Notes: generated from the letters alone by a model not told the origin. 64,000 bases of DNA from Gongronella butleri (GCA_025201375.1 JAIWZP010000002.1:558001-622000); one strand, 5' to 3'. Counted from the stretch's first letter, positions 1 to 12,847 are shown. Translations and numbers: made by a program.

Positions 1-1143
1 AAATGCGATGCGTGATCTGAAATTACGCATTTATAGAAGCAAGGGTTGCACAACGACCAAGGAAAAAAGAATATGCAGGCCCAAGAATTGAATTTGGCGC
101 TGTGATTAATCATCAAAAGGTGCTCGCACGACAGAATCTGGAGAAATTGCCTTGATTTGACGCGCACGCGCCTGTTTTTGTTCATTCATTTTTGACAGTT
201 GCACCGACGCGTCTTGACTTGCGCATTGTGCTCCTTTTCGCTCTTCCTGCATACGCGTGCATGAATTGCCCCGCCACAGCGCTGTTTCCATGGGAAAAGA
301 TGAAACGTTGAGACACACTTAGCGTGTGGGGGTGATTTGATTTCAAATCAACGGGGAACGGGCTGAATTCAGCCGGCTCATCCTAGCTGAGTATGGTGAA
401 CTTCGCTCCAGGCCGAGCGTGGCGCATGAATCCAAGGGACTCATTCTGTGATCTGTCATTTGAGCATTGTCCGGCACCGCGACGATTCTGTTGCCAAGCA
501 ACGCCCAATGGGCTGTTAAAAATCTGCTACCGGTGCTTTTGCCCTCTTTCATGGCACACATTTAGCTGCTTGCCCACACATGTTTCCAAAAGGTAGCACA
601 AAATTACCTGGTCCAAGCCATTTTCATTGGCCGTCGTGGCAAATCAAAATTGCTTGTGGACGCCGATCTCCTACCAATGGCGCATTGGCACCCCATTGGT
701 GGGGAGGGGGAAGTCGAGCACTTTTGTACAGGAATTGGCACGCCCCCTGGCTCTCACGCGCCCATCCGCACACACGGATTCATTTTTGCCCCGGGCGCGC
801 TCCTTTCTCTTGCGTTTTTGCGAGGTTTATTTTTTTTTTCGTGATCGTGTTACACACAAAGATGAGAAGGACAAAAAGCGACAGAATGAAAGGGAGCCAA
901 GACATGGGTCACTTTTGAAAAAACAAAAAAGCCAATGGGCACGTTCAAACACATGCCTTGCAGCTGCCGCGCGTTTTTGCATGAACTTTTGGCTGTCCAT
1001 CATGCATGATGACATGACGCTCACCGCGATTGGATGCGCCCTTTTGCTCAGTCACTCCTTTTTATGCCGCCAAACGAAGGGGATCGCTGCCCTGCCATTT
1101 TGGGCAACATGCTTGGAGACCAAAGACGAGAAGTTTCTTTCTT

Positions 1144-1178
<35 letters not shown>

Positions 1179-1495
1179 TCTCGGCTGCCTCCTGATTCTT
1201 TTGTTGCCATGTTCTTGAAGTGCCAAAAGACGCGTTATCATCACCCAATTAAAAAACAAAAACAAGAAAAGAAATATAAAAGCCAAAGCAGCCTTGATTA
1301 GAGCCTTTCTTTTTATTTTTTTTTTTTTTTTTTTTGCATGACCAGACCAACAAGGTCAGGTGGTCCACGCACACACCAAAAAAAAAAAAAGGTCCCTCCT
1401 CTTTTTCTTTCCAGTTTCTCTTTCTTGCTTTTTTTCTTTTTTCTTGTTGCACGGCTTTTTCTTGTCTTTTTTTATCTTTTGCCAACCGAGGCTAT
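1..1495. other. Gene-free stretch upstream of Yak1
   Basis: No recognisable gene is seen on either strand. Open frames here are short or encode homopolymer Lys/Phe runs produced by A/T tracts. A run of 32 T lies at 1146-1177 and further T/A runs follow at about 1310-1335 and 1379-1390. The last 400 bases are pyrimidine-rich and probably hold the promoter and 5' leader of the Yak1 gene, which starts at 1496. Confidence 0.6.
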
Positions 1496-4057
1496 ATGAC
1501 GTCGCGTGGCCCCCGACAGCAAGTGTACACGACATACCTGAATCAGGCGGACGGCGGCGGGTTTGACGTAGCGTACCCGTATGAGGACCCGGCCTTTCAA
1601 CTCTCGTCCCCGCTTTCAAACGGCCCGCCTTTGCGCCGCTTTCCGAGCACGCACGCGCGACAGCAGCATCAACAGGCGCCTCCACCGCCGCCACCAGCAC
1701 CGGGTGCGCCTCTTGCGTCACCTGCTCGGTCGAAATGGGCGCCACATGCCCCTGCGGCGCGCCAACATTACGCGTCGCGCCCCTTGCCTCCTCACCAAGC
1801 ACCAGCAGCTTCCCAACCCGCGCCCGCACTCCCACCTCATCACTATCAGGCATATCCTCAACATCCTCCAGCGGGCCCCGCGCCAAATGGCCATCATAGT
1901 ACGCCTTTTGGCCCTTCCACGACGCGACGCACGAATTCCATGCAGCGCAGGCGCTCGTTCACGCTCTCGCGCACCCCTTCAGGAACCTATCGCCGCTACG
2001 AGCAGCCATCCAGCGCAGCACAGCAGCAGCAGCAGACCCAATGGCAACCACATCCACAGCAACAATATTATTCCCAGGTTTATGAGCCATCATCGTCATC
2101 CTCCGTGCCCACAGCTACTTTAGACGCGTCACCCGTGCCGCCTGCGGCTCCAACCCATCCAATGGTGCAACTCGCGCCTGTTGCTCCCGCGCCAAAGCCG
2201 TCCATTTCCAATTCGACTGCAAACGCATCCAATTATGTCGCGTCCGCCGCGCAGCCGCCACCGCCTGTGCCGCCATTGAAAGGATTTGACAAGTGGTCAA
2301 CTTCGTGGACGCGTAGAATTATGCAGGACCCGGTGCGTGCAGCCGCTAGGCAACGCCAACCGCGCCCACCTCTCTTGCTGGCCGCCACCACTAACCTGAG
2401 CAAGACTTTTGAGCGCCGCGACCCCAATTATAGCTACCACCCCGACAACAATCCAAAGCGCATCCTCACGCAACCAAGCAAACCCGCAAAAAACGACGGC
2501 TACGACAATGAAAACAGCGATTATATTCTTTTTGTCAATGACATCCTAGGCGAGGGAACAGCATCGTATGAAAAGACGGCGCCAAAGACAATGGAGGAGA
2601 ATCTCATGCATTTATTTCTCGTTTTTTTTTTTTTTTGGCCTAGGTATCGAGTGATTGATCTGCTCGGACAAGGAACCTATGGCCAAGTTGTCAAATGCGA
2701 GCATTTGGCAAGTAAAGAGCTGTATTCCGTCAAAGTGATCAAGAATCGCGCCAATTTCCGTCGTGAGAGCCACATGGAGGCGAACATTCTGAAAAAGGTA
2801 GTGTGGAAACAAATCAAAATGGAAATTGGAGGACCCAGACTGATCTTTTTTATTTTTTTGGGCCAGCTGAACGAGCACGCGCACAGCGATCGACACATCC
2901 TGCGTTTGGAGACGACATTCACGCATAAGAATCACTTTTGCCTCGTGTTTGAGCTGCTGTCGGTGAACTTGTTTGAATTGATTCGTCAAACAGGTTTCAA
3001 AGGTCTTCCATTGTCGCTCGTGCGCAATATCAGCCGCCAATTGCTTGACGCGCTCGATTTCCTCTTTGAGGCGCGCGTCATCCACTGTGATCTCAAGCCA
3101 GAAAACATTCTGCTGCAAAAGTAAGCATGAAAATCAAAGAAACAACGCGTGTTGATATCATTTTTATGCAATTTAGCGTGGCGTCGCCCAAGATCAAGGT
3201 GATCGACTTTGGCTCTGCTTGTTACAAGACCAATCCAAAGTATACGTACATCCAGTCACGCTTCTACAGGTCGCCCGAGGTGATCCTCAAGCTGTTTTAC
3301 AGCCATGGCATCGACATGTGGTCCCTGGGCTGCATTACCGCCGAGCTGTTCACGGGCGTCCCGCTCTTCCCAGGCAGCTCCGAGTTTGATCAATTGAGTC
3401 GCATCATGGACATGCTTGGGTAAGGGTGAATGAAGCACACAAAAGCACAATTTTGTTCATTTTTCATTTTTTGCTTTTTTTTTTTTTTTTTACGCGCAGT
3501 GAGCCACCGACGGATGTTCTTGATTATGGCAAAGACACGTCGTACTACTTTGACACAGAGACGCAGCACGGGCGCACGATTTACAAGCGCAAGTCACGCG
3601 AAAAATACAACAAAGACAACAACAAAAGAGAGCGTGCGCACACAAACCACCATAAACACAGCAATCTCAAGGACATCATCATGTCGCACGGTCGCGCCAA
3701 CAATGAGCCGCTGCCGGCGTTCGGTAATGATGGAAGCGCGTCTCAAAAAGATGAATGCAAACGCGTCATTAATGCCTTTTTTTGGTTTTAGACATGCAAA
3801 TGCGCGAGCAATTAGTGGATTTTTTGTTGCAATGCCTTGACTTGCACTCGTTGAAGCGGTGGCAGCCTGCGACGGCACTGAAGCACCCATTCATCACGGG
3901 CTCGCTCGCGACGGACGCGCAGGGCGTGTCATCCATGCGCCAGCAGCGATCTCAGTCCCTCTACCAACCCAATACCAATACACGACTTCCCGCGGCTGTT
4001 GCAGCAGAGCCACGACGAAGGGCGACACTCAATTATCCTGCCAAGCCATTGGGCTGA
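1496..4057 (+). CDS. YAK1: Yak1/DYRK-family dual-specificity protein kinase
   Basis: Six exons (1496-2565, 2644-2797, 2867-3120, 3177-3419, 3500-3723, 3792-4057) join to 736 codons. Residues 1 to about 310 are low complexity, rich in Pro, Gln, Ser and Ala. They are followed by the Yak1-type pre-kinase motif [20 protein letters not shown]. The kinase shows the glycine loop GQGTYGQV, lysine in [19 protein letters not shown], and an activation loop [13 protein letters not shown] with the Tyr-x-Tyr autophosphorylation site typical of DYRKs. All introns have GT-AG ends; the first intron is 78 nt with no stop codon, so a naive reading runs through it. In fungi Yak1 acts as a growth-restraining kinase opposed to PKA and TOR; that role is inferred from the family. 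The start at 1496 is the first Met after a pyrimidine-rich leader. An open frame extends upstream of it but codes only a Lys/Phe-rich stretch. Confidence 0.95.
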
Positions 4058-4255
4058 TGCGAAGAACGACAAAAATTCCCTCCATTATTTCTGGAGCCGT
4101 GTTGTAAATACCAAAAGGAAAATAAAGCGGCGCCGGGCGGCAGTTAAAACCATCGCAGAGATGCAAAAAAAAAAAAAAAAAATTAAGCATTTTGGAATCT
4201 CTCTTTCTTCACCTGTTTTTTTTTTTTTTTTATTGATCGTCAGCAAGATCCCGCC

Positions 4256-7075
4256 ATGAAGTTTGAACTGCAACCTGGTCAGGCGCATATCAAGAACCAG
4301 TAAGCACGAGAGAGGGTGTTTTTGCTTGAAAAAAAGAGCGCGGCAATACGCGGTGGTGGCGATCGGGCGTCATATAACATGATCGTACAAACCTCTTTTC
4401 TGACTCACTCTGTTCCCTCCTTTTCCCTTATTTTTATAGATACCGCAAGGAGCGTTGGTTCGACGACGACACGGATGCTACGCAATATGACGCAGGAGTG
4501 TTTGGTGACGACGACGCCGAGGCTGGCGGCGACCGCAGCGACGGTTCCCGTAAAAAGACCAAGCGCAAGGGCCAAAACAAGGGCGATCGAGGCAAGAAGC
4601 GTATTGAGGACCAGATCAAGGTAAGAAAGGGGCGCGCCATGGTGCCATTGGGCGAGTAGACTGACATTTTGCGTCAAAACCAGCTGTGTCCTTATATTGC
4701 GCGCGCCGACGAGTGCAGATTTGGCGAACAATGCCGCTTTTCGCATGATATCGACGCGTACATGGCCATCAAGCCTGCCGACATTGGCGATCGCTGCGTG
4801 CAATTCGAGCTCTTTGGAAAGTATGTGCATTTTCAATGGGGAAATGGCCAAAATTTACAATTTTCTGTTTTTTTTTTTTCTGTATTGCAGGTGCCCCTAT
4901 GGCTACAAGTGCCGATTCCTGAAGGCGCATCTTGACGAGAACAAAAAGTTGATTGTGAACGAGGAGGTATGATCTGTTTAATTCAACTCGATCACGCTCA
5001 CATCACTATTTGATTTTTTAAGCTTGCCAAGACAAATCCTGTTTACACCAAGAACGGCATTGATTCAGAGACGCAATTGAAGCTGTCCAAGAACAAGGTA
5101 TAAAAAAAATGTAGGGGAAAAGCGATGTATAGCTGACACGTTGTCCCTTTTAGTACGAATTCAAGCGTTCTGTCGAATTCAACGAGGTTGCTGCGCTGGA
5201 GGTGGAGGCCATGCAGGAGATGATGAACGAGAACAAGCGACTAAAGCTGTCCGATGAGCCTGCACGCGTGTTTGATGACTATTTGCCGGAGTATGCGCGC
5301 GAAAAGTACCGCAAAAATGGTCTCACTGACGACGCCATTGAGGAAAAGATAAAGCGAATGGGCCCCATTGACACGGAGAAGAACAAAAAGGTACAAAAAG
5401 GATTAGAGTTGAAACGGGGAGGACGCGAGGCGTCCAAAATCCGATTTGTGGCATCTCAATTCTTTCATTTTTTTTTTTTTTAGATTATCGATTTTACCGG
5501 CAAGACCTACTTGGCGCCTTTGACAACGGTAAGAAAGAGACATGATGGCTTATTCATTGAATTCTGACTCTTTTTGGGGGGTCTGCTTGTCATTTTGTGG
5601 CTCTTTAGGTTGGTAATCTGCCGTTCCGTCGCATTTGCAAGGAGTTTGGTGTTGGTGTGACGTGTAGTGAGATGGCACTGGCGGGCCCCTTGGTGACGGG
5701 CCACCAGTCCGAGTGGGCATTGACCAAGCGCCACGTTTCAGAGGATATTTTTGGCATCCAAATTGCTGGCAGCAAGTTTGGTCAGGTCGCCCAGGCCTGC
5801 GAGCTCCTTGGCGAGAAGGTTGAAGCCGACTTTGTCGATCTCAACATGGGCTGCCCCATCGACCTCATCTACAACCAGGTAAAAACATCAACATCAAATG
5901 AAAGAATCGTTGTCTGCCGTGACATGATTCAATCCAACTCCCGACGCGCTCATCGACCTTTTTTTTCAGGGTGCTGGCACGGCCTTGATGGAGTCGCGTG
6001 GCAAGATGGCCAAGATTCTGCGCGCAATGAACTATTGCATGGACATCCCCGTGACCGTCAAGTTCCGCACGGGCATCAAAGCCAATGAGCCCATTGGGGA
6101 CAAACTGGTCCAGCGTTTCGAGGAATTGGTATGTCCGGCAGCTGTCTACGGGTCCTTGCGGATCATGATCCAAGGATGCAAAAGTCGCGGACAGCTCATT
6201 TCTCACTTTTTGTTTTTTTATCTTTTTTTTTTTTTTTTTTACGCGCAGGATATCCCTCTCGGCACAATTCACGGACGCTCGCGTCTGCAACGTTACTCAA
6301 AGCTCGCAGACTGGGATTACATCAAGTATCTCAAAACTGAAACCAAGACAATGAAGCTTTTTGGCAATGGCGATGTGCTTAGCTACGAGGATTATTATCA
6401 GCTCAAAGATGACACAGGTGTCGACGGCATCATGATCGGCCGGTAAGACTTGAACAAGGGCGGAGAGGCAGTCAAATGCTCATTTGAGCGCGTCGTTTTT
6501 TTTTTTTCCCTCTCGTTTACAGTGGTGCCTTGATCAAACCTTGGATTTTTGATGAAATTGAGAAGAAGCGCCACTGGGACATTTCCTCGACTGAGCGCTT
6601 TGACATGCTCAAGCGCTTCTGCGATTATGGTCTGGAGCACTGGGGCTCGGATAGCCAGGTAAGAAGAATAGAAATCCAGAAAAGAGATTTAGGGTGCAAA
6701 ATCTCACTTTTTTCTTTTGTTTTGTCAGGGTGTGAACGCGACGCGTCGTTTCTTGTGTGAATGGCAATCGTTCTTGTACCGCTACATTCCCATTGGTCTG
6801 ATGGAAGTATACCCTCAGAAGATCAATGAGCGCGCGCCCCCTTACTATGGCCGTGACGAGCTGGAGACCTTGATGGCCAGTCCTCGCTCCTCCGATTGGG
6901 TCAAACTCACGTAAGAAAACACTCTAATAATTCAAAAGCCTTTTTTCGACGCGCTCTGTGGCACACAATTGCTGACGTTGTTTTTTTTTTTTGAAATAGC
7001 GAGCGCATTCTTGGCCCTGCCCCTGACGACTTCAATTTCATCCCCAAGCACAAGGCCAATTCTTTCGAGGGATAG
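4256..7075 (+). CDS. DUS3: tRNA-dihydrouridine(47) synthase, Dus3 type
   Basis: Thirteen exons (4256-4299, 4440-4620, 4684-4820, 4891-4966, 5023-5097, 5154-5390, 5484-5528, 5609-5878, 5970-6128, 6249-6442, 6523-6658, 6729-6910, 7000-7075) give 603 codons in an unbroken frame. The N-terminal part is Lys/Asp-rich and carries two CCCH zinc fingers ([20 protein letters not shown] and a second around [18 protein letters not shown]), as in eukaryotic Dus3/DUS3L. The flavin-dependent TIM barrel begins at [20 protein letters not shown] and includes the active-site cysteine in [13 protein letters not shown], then [25 protein letters not shown] and the FMN phosphate region GNGDV...[12 protein letters not shown]. 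The enzyme reduces uridine to dihydrouridine at position 47 of tRNA using NADPH. It is a single-copy housekeeping gene about 200 bp downstream of Yak1 on the same strand. Confidence 0.96.
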
Positions 7076-7266
7076 GTCCACACCCCATCGAACCCATCCA
7101 TTGCATCTGACTCTCCTCGTCATTTACTCATTCTCCGGAAATCTAGGCGAAAGCGATAATAAAAATAGAAAAAGTCTTGTTCCTATGTACAAGGCGATTG
7201 CCAGAGAGAGCGATGGGGAGATGGAAGGAAAGAAAAAGGAGATTCAAAAATAAAAAGGCGGCGGGT

Positions 7267-9309
7267 TTATGACGATTGCGCACATGTTTCTATGTCGATG
7301 ATTTCCTTGGGCGTGTTGGCGGTCAGGACGTACGGCTCGGAAGTGCCGATGACGATATTGTCCTCGATGCGAATGCCGATGCCCTGGTACTTTTTCGGGT
7401 AACGGTCGTCGTATGGCACGTACAAGCCAGGCTCGATTGTCACCACCATGTTTTTCTGCAATTTGCGCGAGCGCGTGATGTCGTAAATATCGTGCACGTC
7501 CAGACCGAGGTAGTGGCCCACGTGATGCGGATACAGCGTGCGCTCAAGATCCTACAGAAAGAAAAGCAAACGAACTGAGCGCCTAACGCGTCTTTTTCCC
7601 TATTTCTGTTTTCTATTTTTTTTTATGGCATCATTTTGCTTACCCAGTGGTTCATTGGGAAGCCAATCTGCTTGAGTTCCTGTCGCATCAGCTTGACGGA
7701 CTCGTTGTGGATGCCATTCAAGGACAAACCCGTCGCCTCCGTGCACATCTAATGAATAAAAAAAGTGAGCAAAACATCACAATTTTTTTTCTCTCTCTTT
7801 CTCTCTCTTTTGACGTTACCTTGATGCAAGCTTTGTTGACATTCAAGACGATTTGGTAGAGCTCACGCTGTTCGTCCGAGAATTTGCCGTTGACGGGCCA
7901 TGTGCGCGTGATGTCGGAGGCATAGCCATTGTATTCGCCGCCGGCATCAACAAGCACGAGGTCGCCATCATTGAGCAGCATGTCATTGCGAACATAGTGC
8001 ATGGACAGCGCATTGGCGCCGCCGGCAACGACGGGCACGTACGCGAGCATGCTGGAGCCACGCATGCGGCACTCGTACTCAAGTTTGGCCCAAAGCTGCG
8101 CCTCGCTGTGCCCCGGCTGTGTCCACTTGATCGCCTCGACAAATGCCTTGGAACTCACGCGACCCGACTTTTTCATCACCTCAATTTCATACTCGCTCTT
8201 CACCAGGCGCAATTCTTGGATCATCTTGCGCAATGGCTTGATCGATTTGAGCTTCAGGCCTGAACAATGCATTTTTTTTAAAAAAAAAGAAATATTGGTT
8301 GAGTCGTCGTATTTTCCGCACATTTTATGCCATTGTACCTGTGGAGATCATGCTGGAGCTGGCATCATTGGAGAGAAGCGTGGGTATATCCGAGGGGCTG
8401 TCCATATAGACGTGGTTGGCTGCAAGCGCATTGGTCAGGTACGCCGGAAAGCGCGTATTGTCAAATGCCTGCATAAACAAAAAAGAAAATGAACAAAATG
8501 AGCGCCACGCCCATTGTCAGGCTTGCCATTGCCGCCCCTCTTTGGGTAACTATACCTCATCCGCGCCAAAAATTTCCTTGGCGCCGTCCACACCGGTTCT
8601 TGGCCCATCCCACAGCTCGGCATGTGCGTTTTTGGGATTGACAAACATGATTTGCTTGAATCCGCGCGGCGAATCATCCTTTTCTGCAACGTGCAAATAA
8701 AAAAAAATTGGTGAATTGGACGCGTCATGCAACATGGGACCTTATTTGGTAAAGACGTTACCCAAGATCAATGCGGCATCGGGCTCATTGAAGCCGGTCA
8801 GGTACCAAAAGTCGGTGTTTTGGTGGAAAGGATAAAAGATGTTATTGGTCATGTATCGCGTGCTATAGCCCAGGCTGATGACGACGCTGCCCTCGGGCAA
8901 TGCAGACATCAATTGCGCGCGTCGCCGCTCGTACTCGGTGGCGGGCATTCCTGGCGTGACTATTCCGTGCAAAAAAAAAAACGAGGGTGAGCCACCGTGA
9001 CCCTGGTCTTTTTTTGACACGCGTTTGCTTACCTTCGCCTTTTTGCAGCAGATTCGGGTGTGTCATGGGCGTGGGCTGGCCAAAGGACGTTTGCACTTTC
9101 TGCTCAGAAAGAAGAGCAGAAAAAAAGGATCGACGACCAAGGGGCAAGGGGCGACCAAGGGTGACAAGGGTGCCAGAGCGACGCACTGACCGAGCTACAA
9201 ACGATCCGAATAATAAAAAAGACGTCAAAGACATAGTCGCGATTATTTTCACACGTTCTAGTTTGCTTGCTTTACCCAAGGTCGCTTGCAGCAGGCGTGA
9301 CACGTTCAT
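7267..9309 (-). CDS. ICP55: Intermediate-cleaving / Xaa-Pro aminopeptidase, mitochondrial (Icp55/XPNPEP3)
   Basis: M24B metallopeptidase. Exons on the minus strand: 9276-9309, 9033-9185, 8762-8959, 8556-8683, 8339-8468, 7820-8259, 7644-7748, 7267-7551, giving 490 codons in frame. The N-terminus is Arg/Ser-rich without acids (RRSGTLVTLGRPLPLGRRSF), as expected for a mitochondrial presequence. The aminopeptidase-P N domain contains YLTGFNEPDAALILG. The metal site is complete: the two Asp in DAGGEYNGYASDITRTWP, His in HHVGHYLGLDVHD, Glu in TIEPGLY and Glu in GIRIEDN. Icp55 removes one destabilising residue after MPP cleavage of imported proteins. The first intron (9186-9275) is optional: reading through is also open and only changes the presequence. 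The gene is divergent from the acyl-CoA-binding protein gene, with about 400 bp between the two starts. Confidence 0.93.
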
Positions 9310-9643
9310 AAGCAACAACAAAAATAACAAAAAAAGGCTGACAAGGACAGAAAAGAAGAAACAAAGCGCCTAGTGCCAGATGCCGCATGAAAAAAAAATC
9401 GTCTCGAATTTGCACACGTTCCCAATTTGGCAACGGCTGCCCTCAATTGCCACCCGTGCAATTGGGAAAAAGGCACGGCAAGAAGCTCCAGACGCTGTGC
9501 TTCCCATTGGGATCAGCATGGCAACACAAGGCATTTTTTTGCAGGAAGGTTGTCATCATCACGTGCGTGCAATTGTTGGTGTCCGCAGGCCACACTTGTT
9601 CACCTTGTTTTGTTGGGCGGGGGGCCAACGGATCCTGAAACGC

Positions 9644-9650
9644 CATAAAA
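9644..9650 (+). promoter_or_regulatory. TATA-like element of acyl-CoA-binding protein gene
   Basis: CATAAAA lies 66-72 nt before the start codon at 9716, within the shared upstream region with Icp55. The placement suits a TATA box; this is an inference from spacing and sequence. Confidence 0.4.
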
Positions 9651-9715
9651 GGGACCCATTTCCCCGCGCGCTCCGCTATTTTGTTTTTCTTTTCAACTTT
9701 CATCCACAAAACAAC

Positions 9716-10278
9716 ATGCCCTCCGCCGTAAGCCATCTTGTCAGCCGCGCCCTTGGTCGCTGTCCAGAGTGTCTCGTCTTTTGAGACTTAGTTTTTATGT
9801 TATTTTGACAGGAATTTGAAGCCGCCGCTGAAGCCGTCAAGCAATTGAACAAGAAGCCTGGCAATGATGCCCTTCTCAAGCTGTACTCTCTCTTCAAGCA
9901 AGCTACCACTGGCGACTGCAACACCCGTAAGCCGAGTGCAGCACGAATATTTATTGGGAAAAGGTTGTACGCGTGACACTAATGCTCTTTTTCTTTTTTT
10001 AGCCCGGTAAGCGACTCAATTCTACTTTGTTGCTTCTTTGGCAACAATTCTGACCCTTTTTTTTTTATTAGCCCTGGTGCCTTTGACTTTACTGGCAAGG
10101 CCAAGTGGGATGCCTGGGATGCCATCAAGGGTAAGTTTTATCAAATGGATGGCGAAATGGGACGCGACAGATTGCTCATAACATTTTTTTTTTGGACGCT
10201 ATCGCAGGCACGTCGCAAGAAGATGCCGAGAAGCAGTACATTGCGTACGTTAATGAGCTTAAGGCTGCCGATGCCTAA
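9716..10278 (+). CDS. ACB1: Acyl-CoA-binding protein (ACBP), with a 4-nt micro-exon
   Basis: Small cytosolic carrier of long-chain acyl-CoA esters. Exons: 9716-9727, 9812-9926, 10003-10006, 10072-10130, 10208-10278, giving 86 codons. The family hallmarks are present: FEAAAEAVKQLNKKPGNDALLKLYSLFKQAT.GDCNT, then RPGAFDFTGKAKWDAWDAIKG and a C-terminal EDAEKQYIAYVNEL helix, with Tyr and Lys residues that bind the CoA moiety. The reading frame is kept only if the four bases CCCG at 10003-10006, flanked by ...TTTAG and GTAAGC, are an exon. This yields NTPRPGAFDF, which matches the conserved sequence of the family. Skipping it shifts the frame. AATAAA-type signal follows at about 10319. Confidence 0.93.
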
Positions 10279-10918
10279 ATAGCAAATTGCGTGTGTTTCT
10301 CCTACAATTCGGATTTGAAAATAAACAATTAGCTGTGTGTGTCATATTTCTCGTCAAAACTCAAGAGCGTGCCGGTGCTCTTGTTTGGTCCCTTTTTTTT
10401 ATTTTTGTTGAGACCGTCTGCGTGCTACTGTAAAATCAGGAAAGGGCCCAGAACATGGTTTTCCACAGCACGTGGTCTATCATCGTGAAATGTGTCTGCA
10501 CGAAGGCGATCGATTTCGATTCTCCGTGAGACAGTGGCAATTGATACTGTATGTAATGTCAAGTTTGGCGGTGATCGAAGCACGATTTTATCACGAAATG
10601 AGCTTTTAAAAACGCGCGCGCTACAATATGATACAAGTCTCATGAAAATCGCGAAAAAAAAAAGTTGAATTTCGCGACAACGACCTGGCTGTGATTTCTT
10701 TTTTTTCCAATTTTTTTTTAGATGAAAAACATCTTGTCGTATCCTACATTTCTTGGTCAGATAAAATCAAATTGGTCTTTGCTCGTCAATCGGCAGATGG
10801 ACCACGTTTTTTTTTCATGTCGCAGCATATTTCTTTGTTTCTCTATGCGACTTTTATTGTGCGCGCGTTTGGCGCGTAATGTCATACGACGTATGAAGGT
10901 ATGATACCCTAATTTTCC

Positions 10919-10952
<34 letters not shown>

Positions 10953-11447
10953 GCGTGGGCGACACGTCCAGGGAGAACACACAGTGCCATTTGGGAATAT
11001 CATAGAGAAGCTGTTTTTTTTTCTACGCCGGTGTTTGGAGCAACAAACATGGTGAGGGAGGACTTGATGCAGTGACAATAAATGCGAACTGGACTTGTTT
11101 GTTCATTTTGAGTGCCTTGATGCCGCCCCGGAAGTCAGGATTTGGCTGGGCTCAAACTCTGGGGCGCGGGCGGGCGCCAAAGATATGACCCCAAAAATGG
11201 CCTCAACGGCCCTATGGAGCCTGCCGCAGCTTGCGCAATGCCTGTCTCTGCGCTCTTTTTGGTTATTTTTTTTGTAAAGGCGTCCTTTAAGGACGCCCAC
11301 GTTTATTAAAGCATCACACAACAATGAAAAAAAACAAGCAGCAACAATGAAAGATATCACAAAAAAGGTAGGGGGGTCATACATGCACAATGGTGGGCCA
11401 AAAAAGAAAAAAAAACCAGGAAAGCGATCGAGTTCGCTGGGCGATTT
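10279..11447. other. Intergenic stretch with a decayed dispersed repeat
   Basis: Contains the 3' ends of the flanking convergent genes. No protein is recognisable. The segment 10754-10880 resembles 17738-17870 (see repeat entry). A 32-T run is at 10920-10951. A short GC-rich portion at 11110-11260 has no identified function. Confidence 0.5.
10754..10880 (+). repeat. Dispersed degenerate repeat, copy A
   Basis: Shares TTGCTCGTCA, GATGGACC, a T7-9 run, TTTCTC.AT.CG and TTGTG.GC in the same order and spacing with 17738-17870. By eye the identity is about three quarters over roughly 100 bases. No coding capacity is seen, so this looks like a fossil of an unknown element. Confidence 0.4.
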
Positions 11448-12847
11448 CTACTGAGGAGCGTTGTAGACCCAATTGCCATTGGTAGCGGGGTCGTACTTGT
11501 TTTTGACGGCAGACTGGAGCATGCGTTGCATTGCCTGGACCTTTGGCTCCGGGTCTTGCCAAGTGAAAAAGGCAGGTTTCCAGTCGGTGTTTGCCTGCGT
11601 GCGTTCGGCGAGCTCGGCGCGCTTTTGGTTCTCAATCTTTGACTTTTCGGCGCTGGCAGTGGTGGTGTCGCCCTGGCGGATCGCGTCCGACACTTTTTGC
11701 CACACTTTACGCGACTCCATGTCGCCTTGCGCGTCAAGCTCTGCGACGTGCTTGGACGCCGGCGTCAGCGACGTCACGTCCAAGAAAGGCTCGCTCTTTT
11801 TGCTGCCATAAGGCGTGATCGTCGACTTGCCGCTCCATTGACCCTCAATCTTGTACACATACTCCTTGGGCGCGCCATTCTTGCGAATGTAGCACTTGAA
11901 GCTGTTGCGCTCGCCCGAAATCCACCCGCGCGAGGAAAATTCAAAGGTTGCATACAAGCCCGTCGTCGATTGCACGTACGAGCTGCCGGTCAATTCAATG
12001 TAGGGCGCTGAAAATAACAAAAATCAGCCTTTTTTTATCTCTCGATTTTTTTTTTTTTTTCAAAAGGAACTTACCAGCGTACCAAATGCCGTGGACAGTG
12101 AGCGAGGGGCTGGTCAGAAGGTAGGATTCATCGGTGGGAAGGACAAGCACGCTCTGGCCGACCTGGTCGCAGATGAGCGACGTGGTGGAAAAGCGAGTCT
12201 TTTGTCCAGTGTGGCCATTGAGCGCGATGCCTGAGGGCGCGTGTTTGATATAAAAGCCGGTCAAAGGCGGGTGGTGGCTGACCTGCTCAATGATGACCTT
12301 GGTCGATTCGTCGTCGCCCCACGACATGAAGAATTGCTCGCCCAGCACCGGATTGTACGGCTTTTTCTCCCATTCGCCCTTTGGCACGCGGCTCGAGTAC
12401 GATGCATTGAGGGACGACACGTACCATTTGACAAACGCCACCATGCGGTCCACCGAATCATCAGGCTGGCCAATTGCCGCAAACAATTCGGGCTGCTGCG
12501 TCCAGTAAGCACTAAAAACCCACAATGAACGCGCGTGAGTCCCGCCAATTCGCTCCGTTTGTCGGCTCGTACACCCCGTGCCGTGCAAACACGAAAAAAA
12601 AAAAACAGACGCAAGAGCCGCGTCACCGCCCCCACTTCCTCAAACTTCCAATTGTGCTCTTTTCGACGCTTATGCAGCCGAGAACTTACGAGTATTCAAT
12701 CAGGGAGACGGGTGCGAGCAAAAAGGCGGGGCACGTCAGAGCCGAGAGGTCGCCGGTAAAAGAAGAGAGCGACTTGAGGAAGCTGTGGAAAGCGCCTTTT
12801 TGGTCTTGGGGAATTTGGTCGATATTGTTCACGTCGTCGGCCGACAT
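11448..12847 (-). CDS. Oxysterol-binding-protein homologue, Kes1/Osh4 type
   Basis: Three exons on the minus strand (12690-12847, 12075-12511, 11448-12007) give about 384 codons, the length of short Osh proteins with only an ORD domain. The OSBP fingerprint EQVSHHPP is intact, preceded by KPYNPVLGEQF and followed by the lid/beta-barrel sequence. The C-terminal half has W.....Y and the basic stretch that contact phosphoinositide headgroups in this family. There is no PH domain, ankyrin repeat or FFAT motif, so it is closest to Kes1/Osh4, which exchanges sterol and PI4P between membranes at the Golgi. The start is the Met of MSADDVNNIDQIPQ; in-frame codons upstream only translate a purine/pyrimidine tract. 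Confidence 0.95.

Noticed and set aside
627..1301. 224-codon open frame upstream of Yak1
   Set aside because: Composition is that of untranslated DNA with a T-tract-derived Phe run; no motif and no match to a known family.
1356..1886. 176-codon minus-strand open frame opposite Yak1 exon 1
   Set aside because: Shadow frame over low-complexity coding sequence of the real kinase gene; it includes Lys/Phe runs from A/T tracts.
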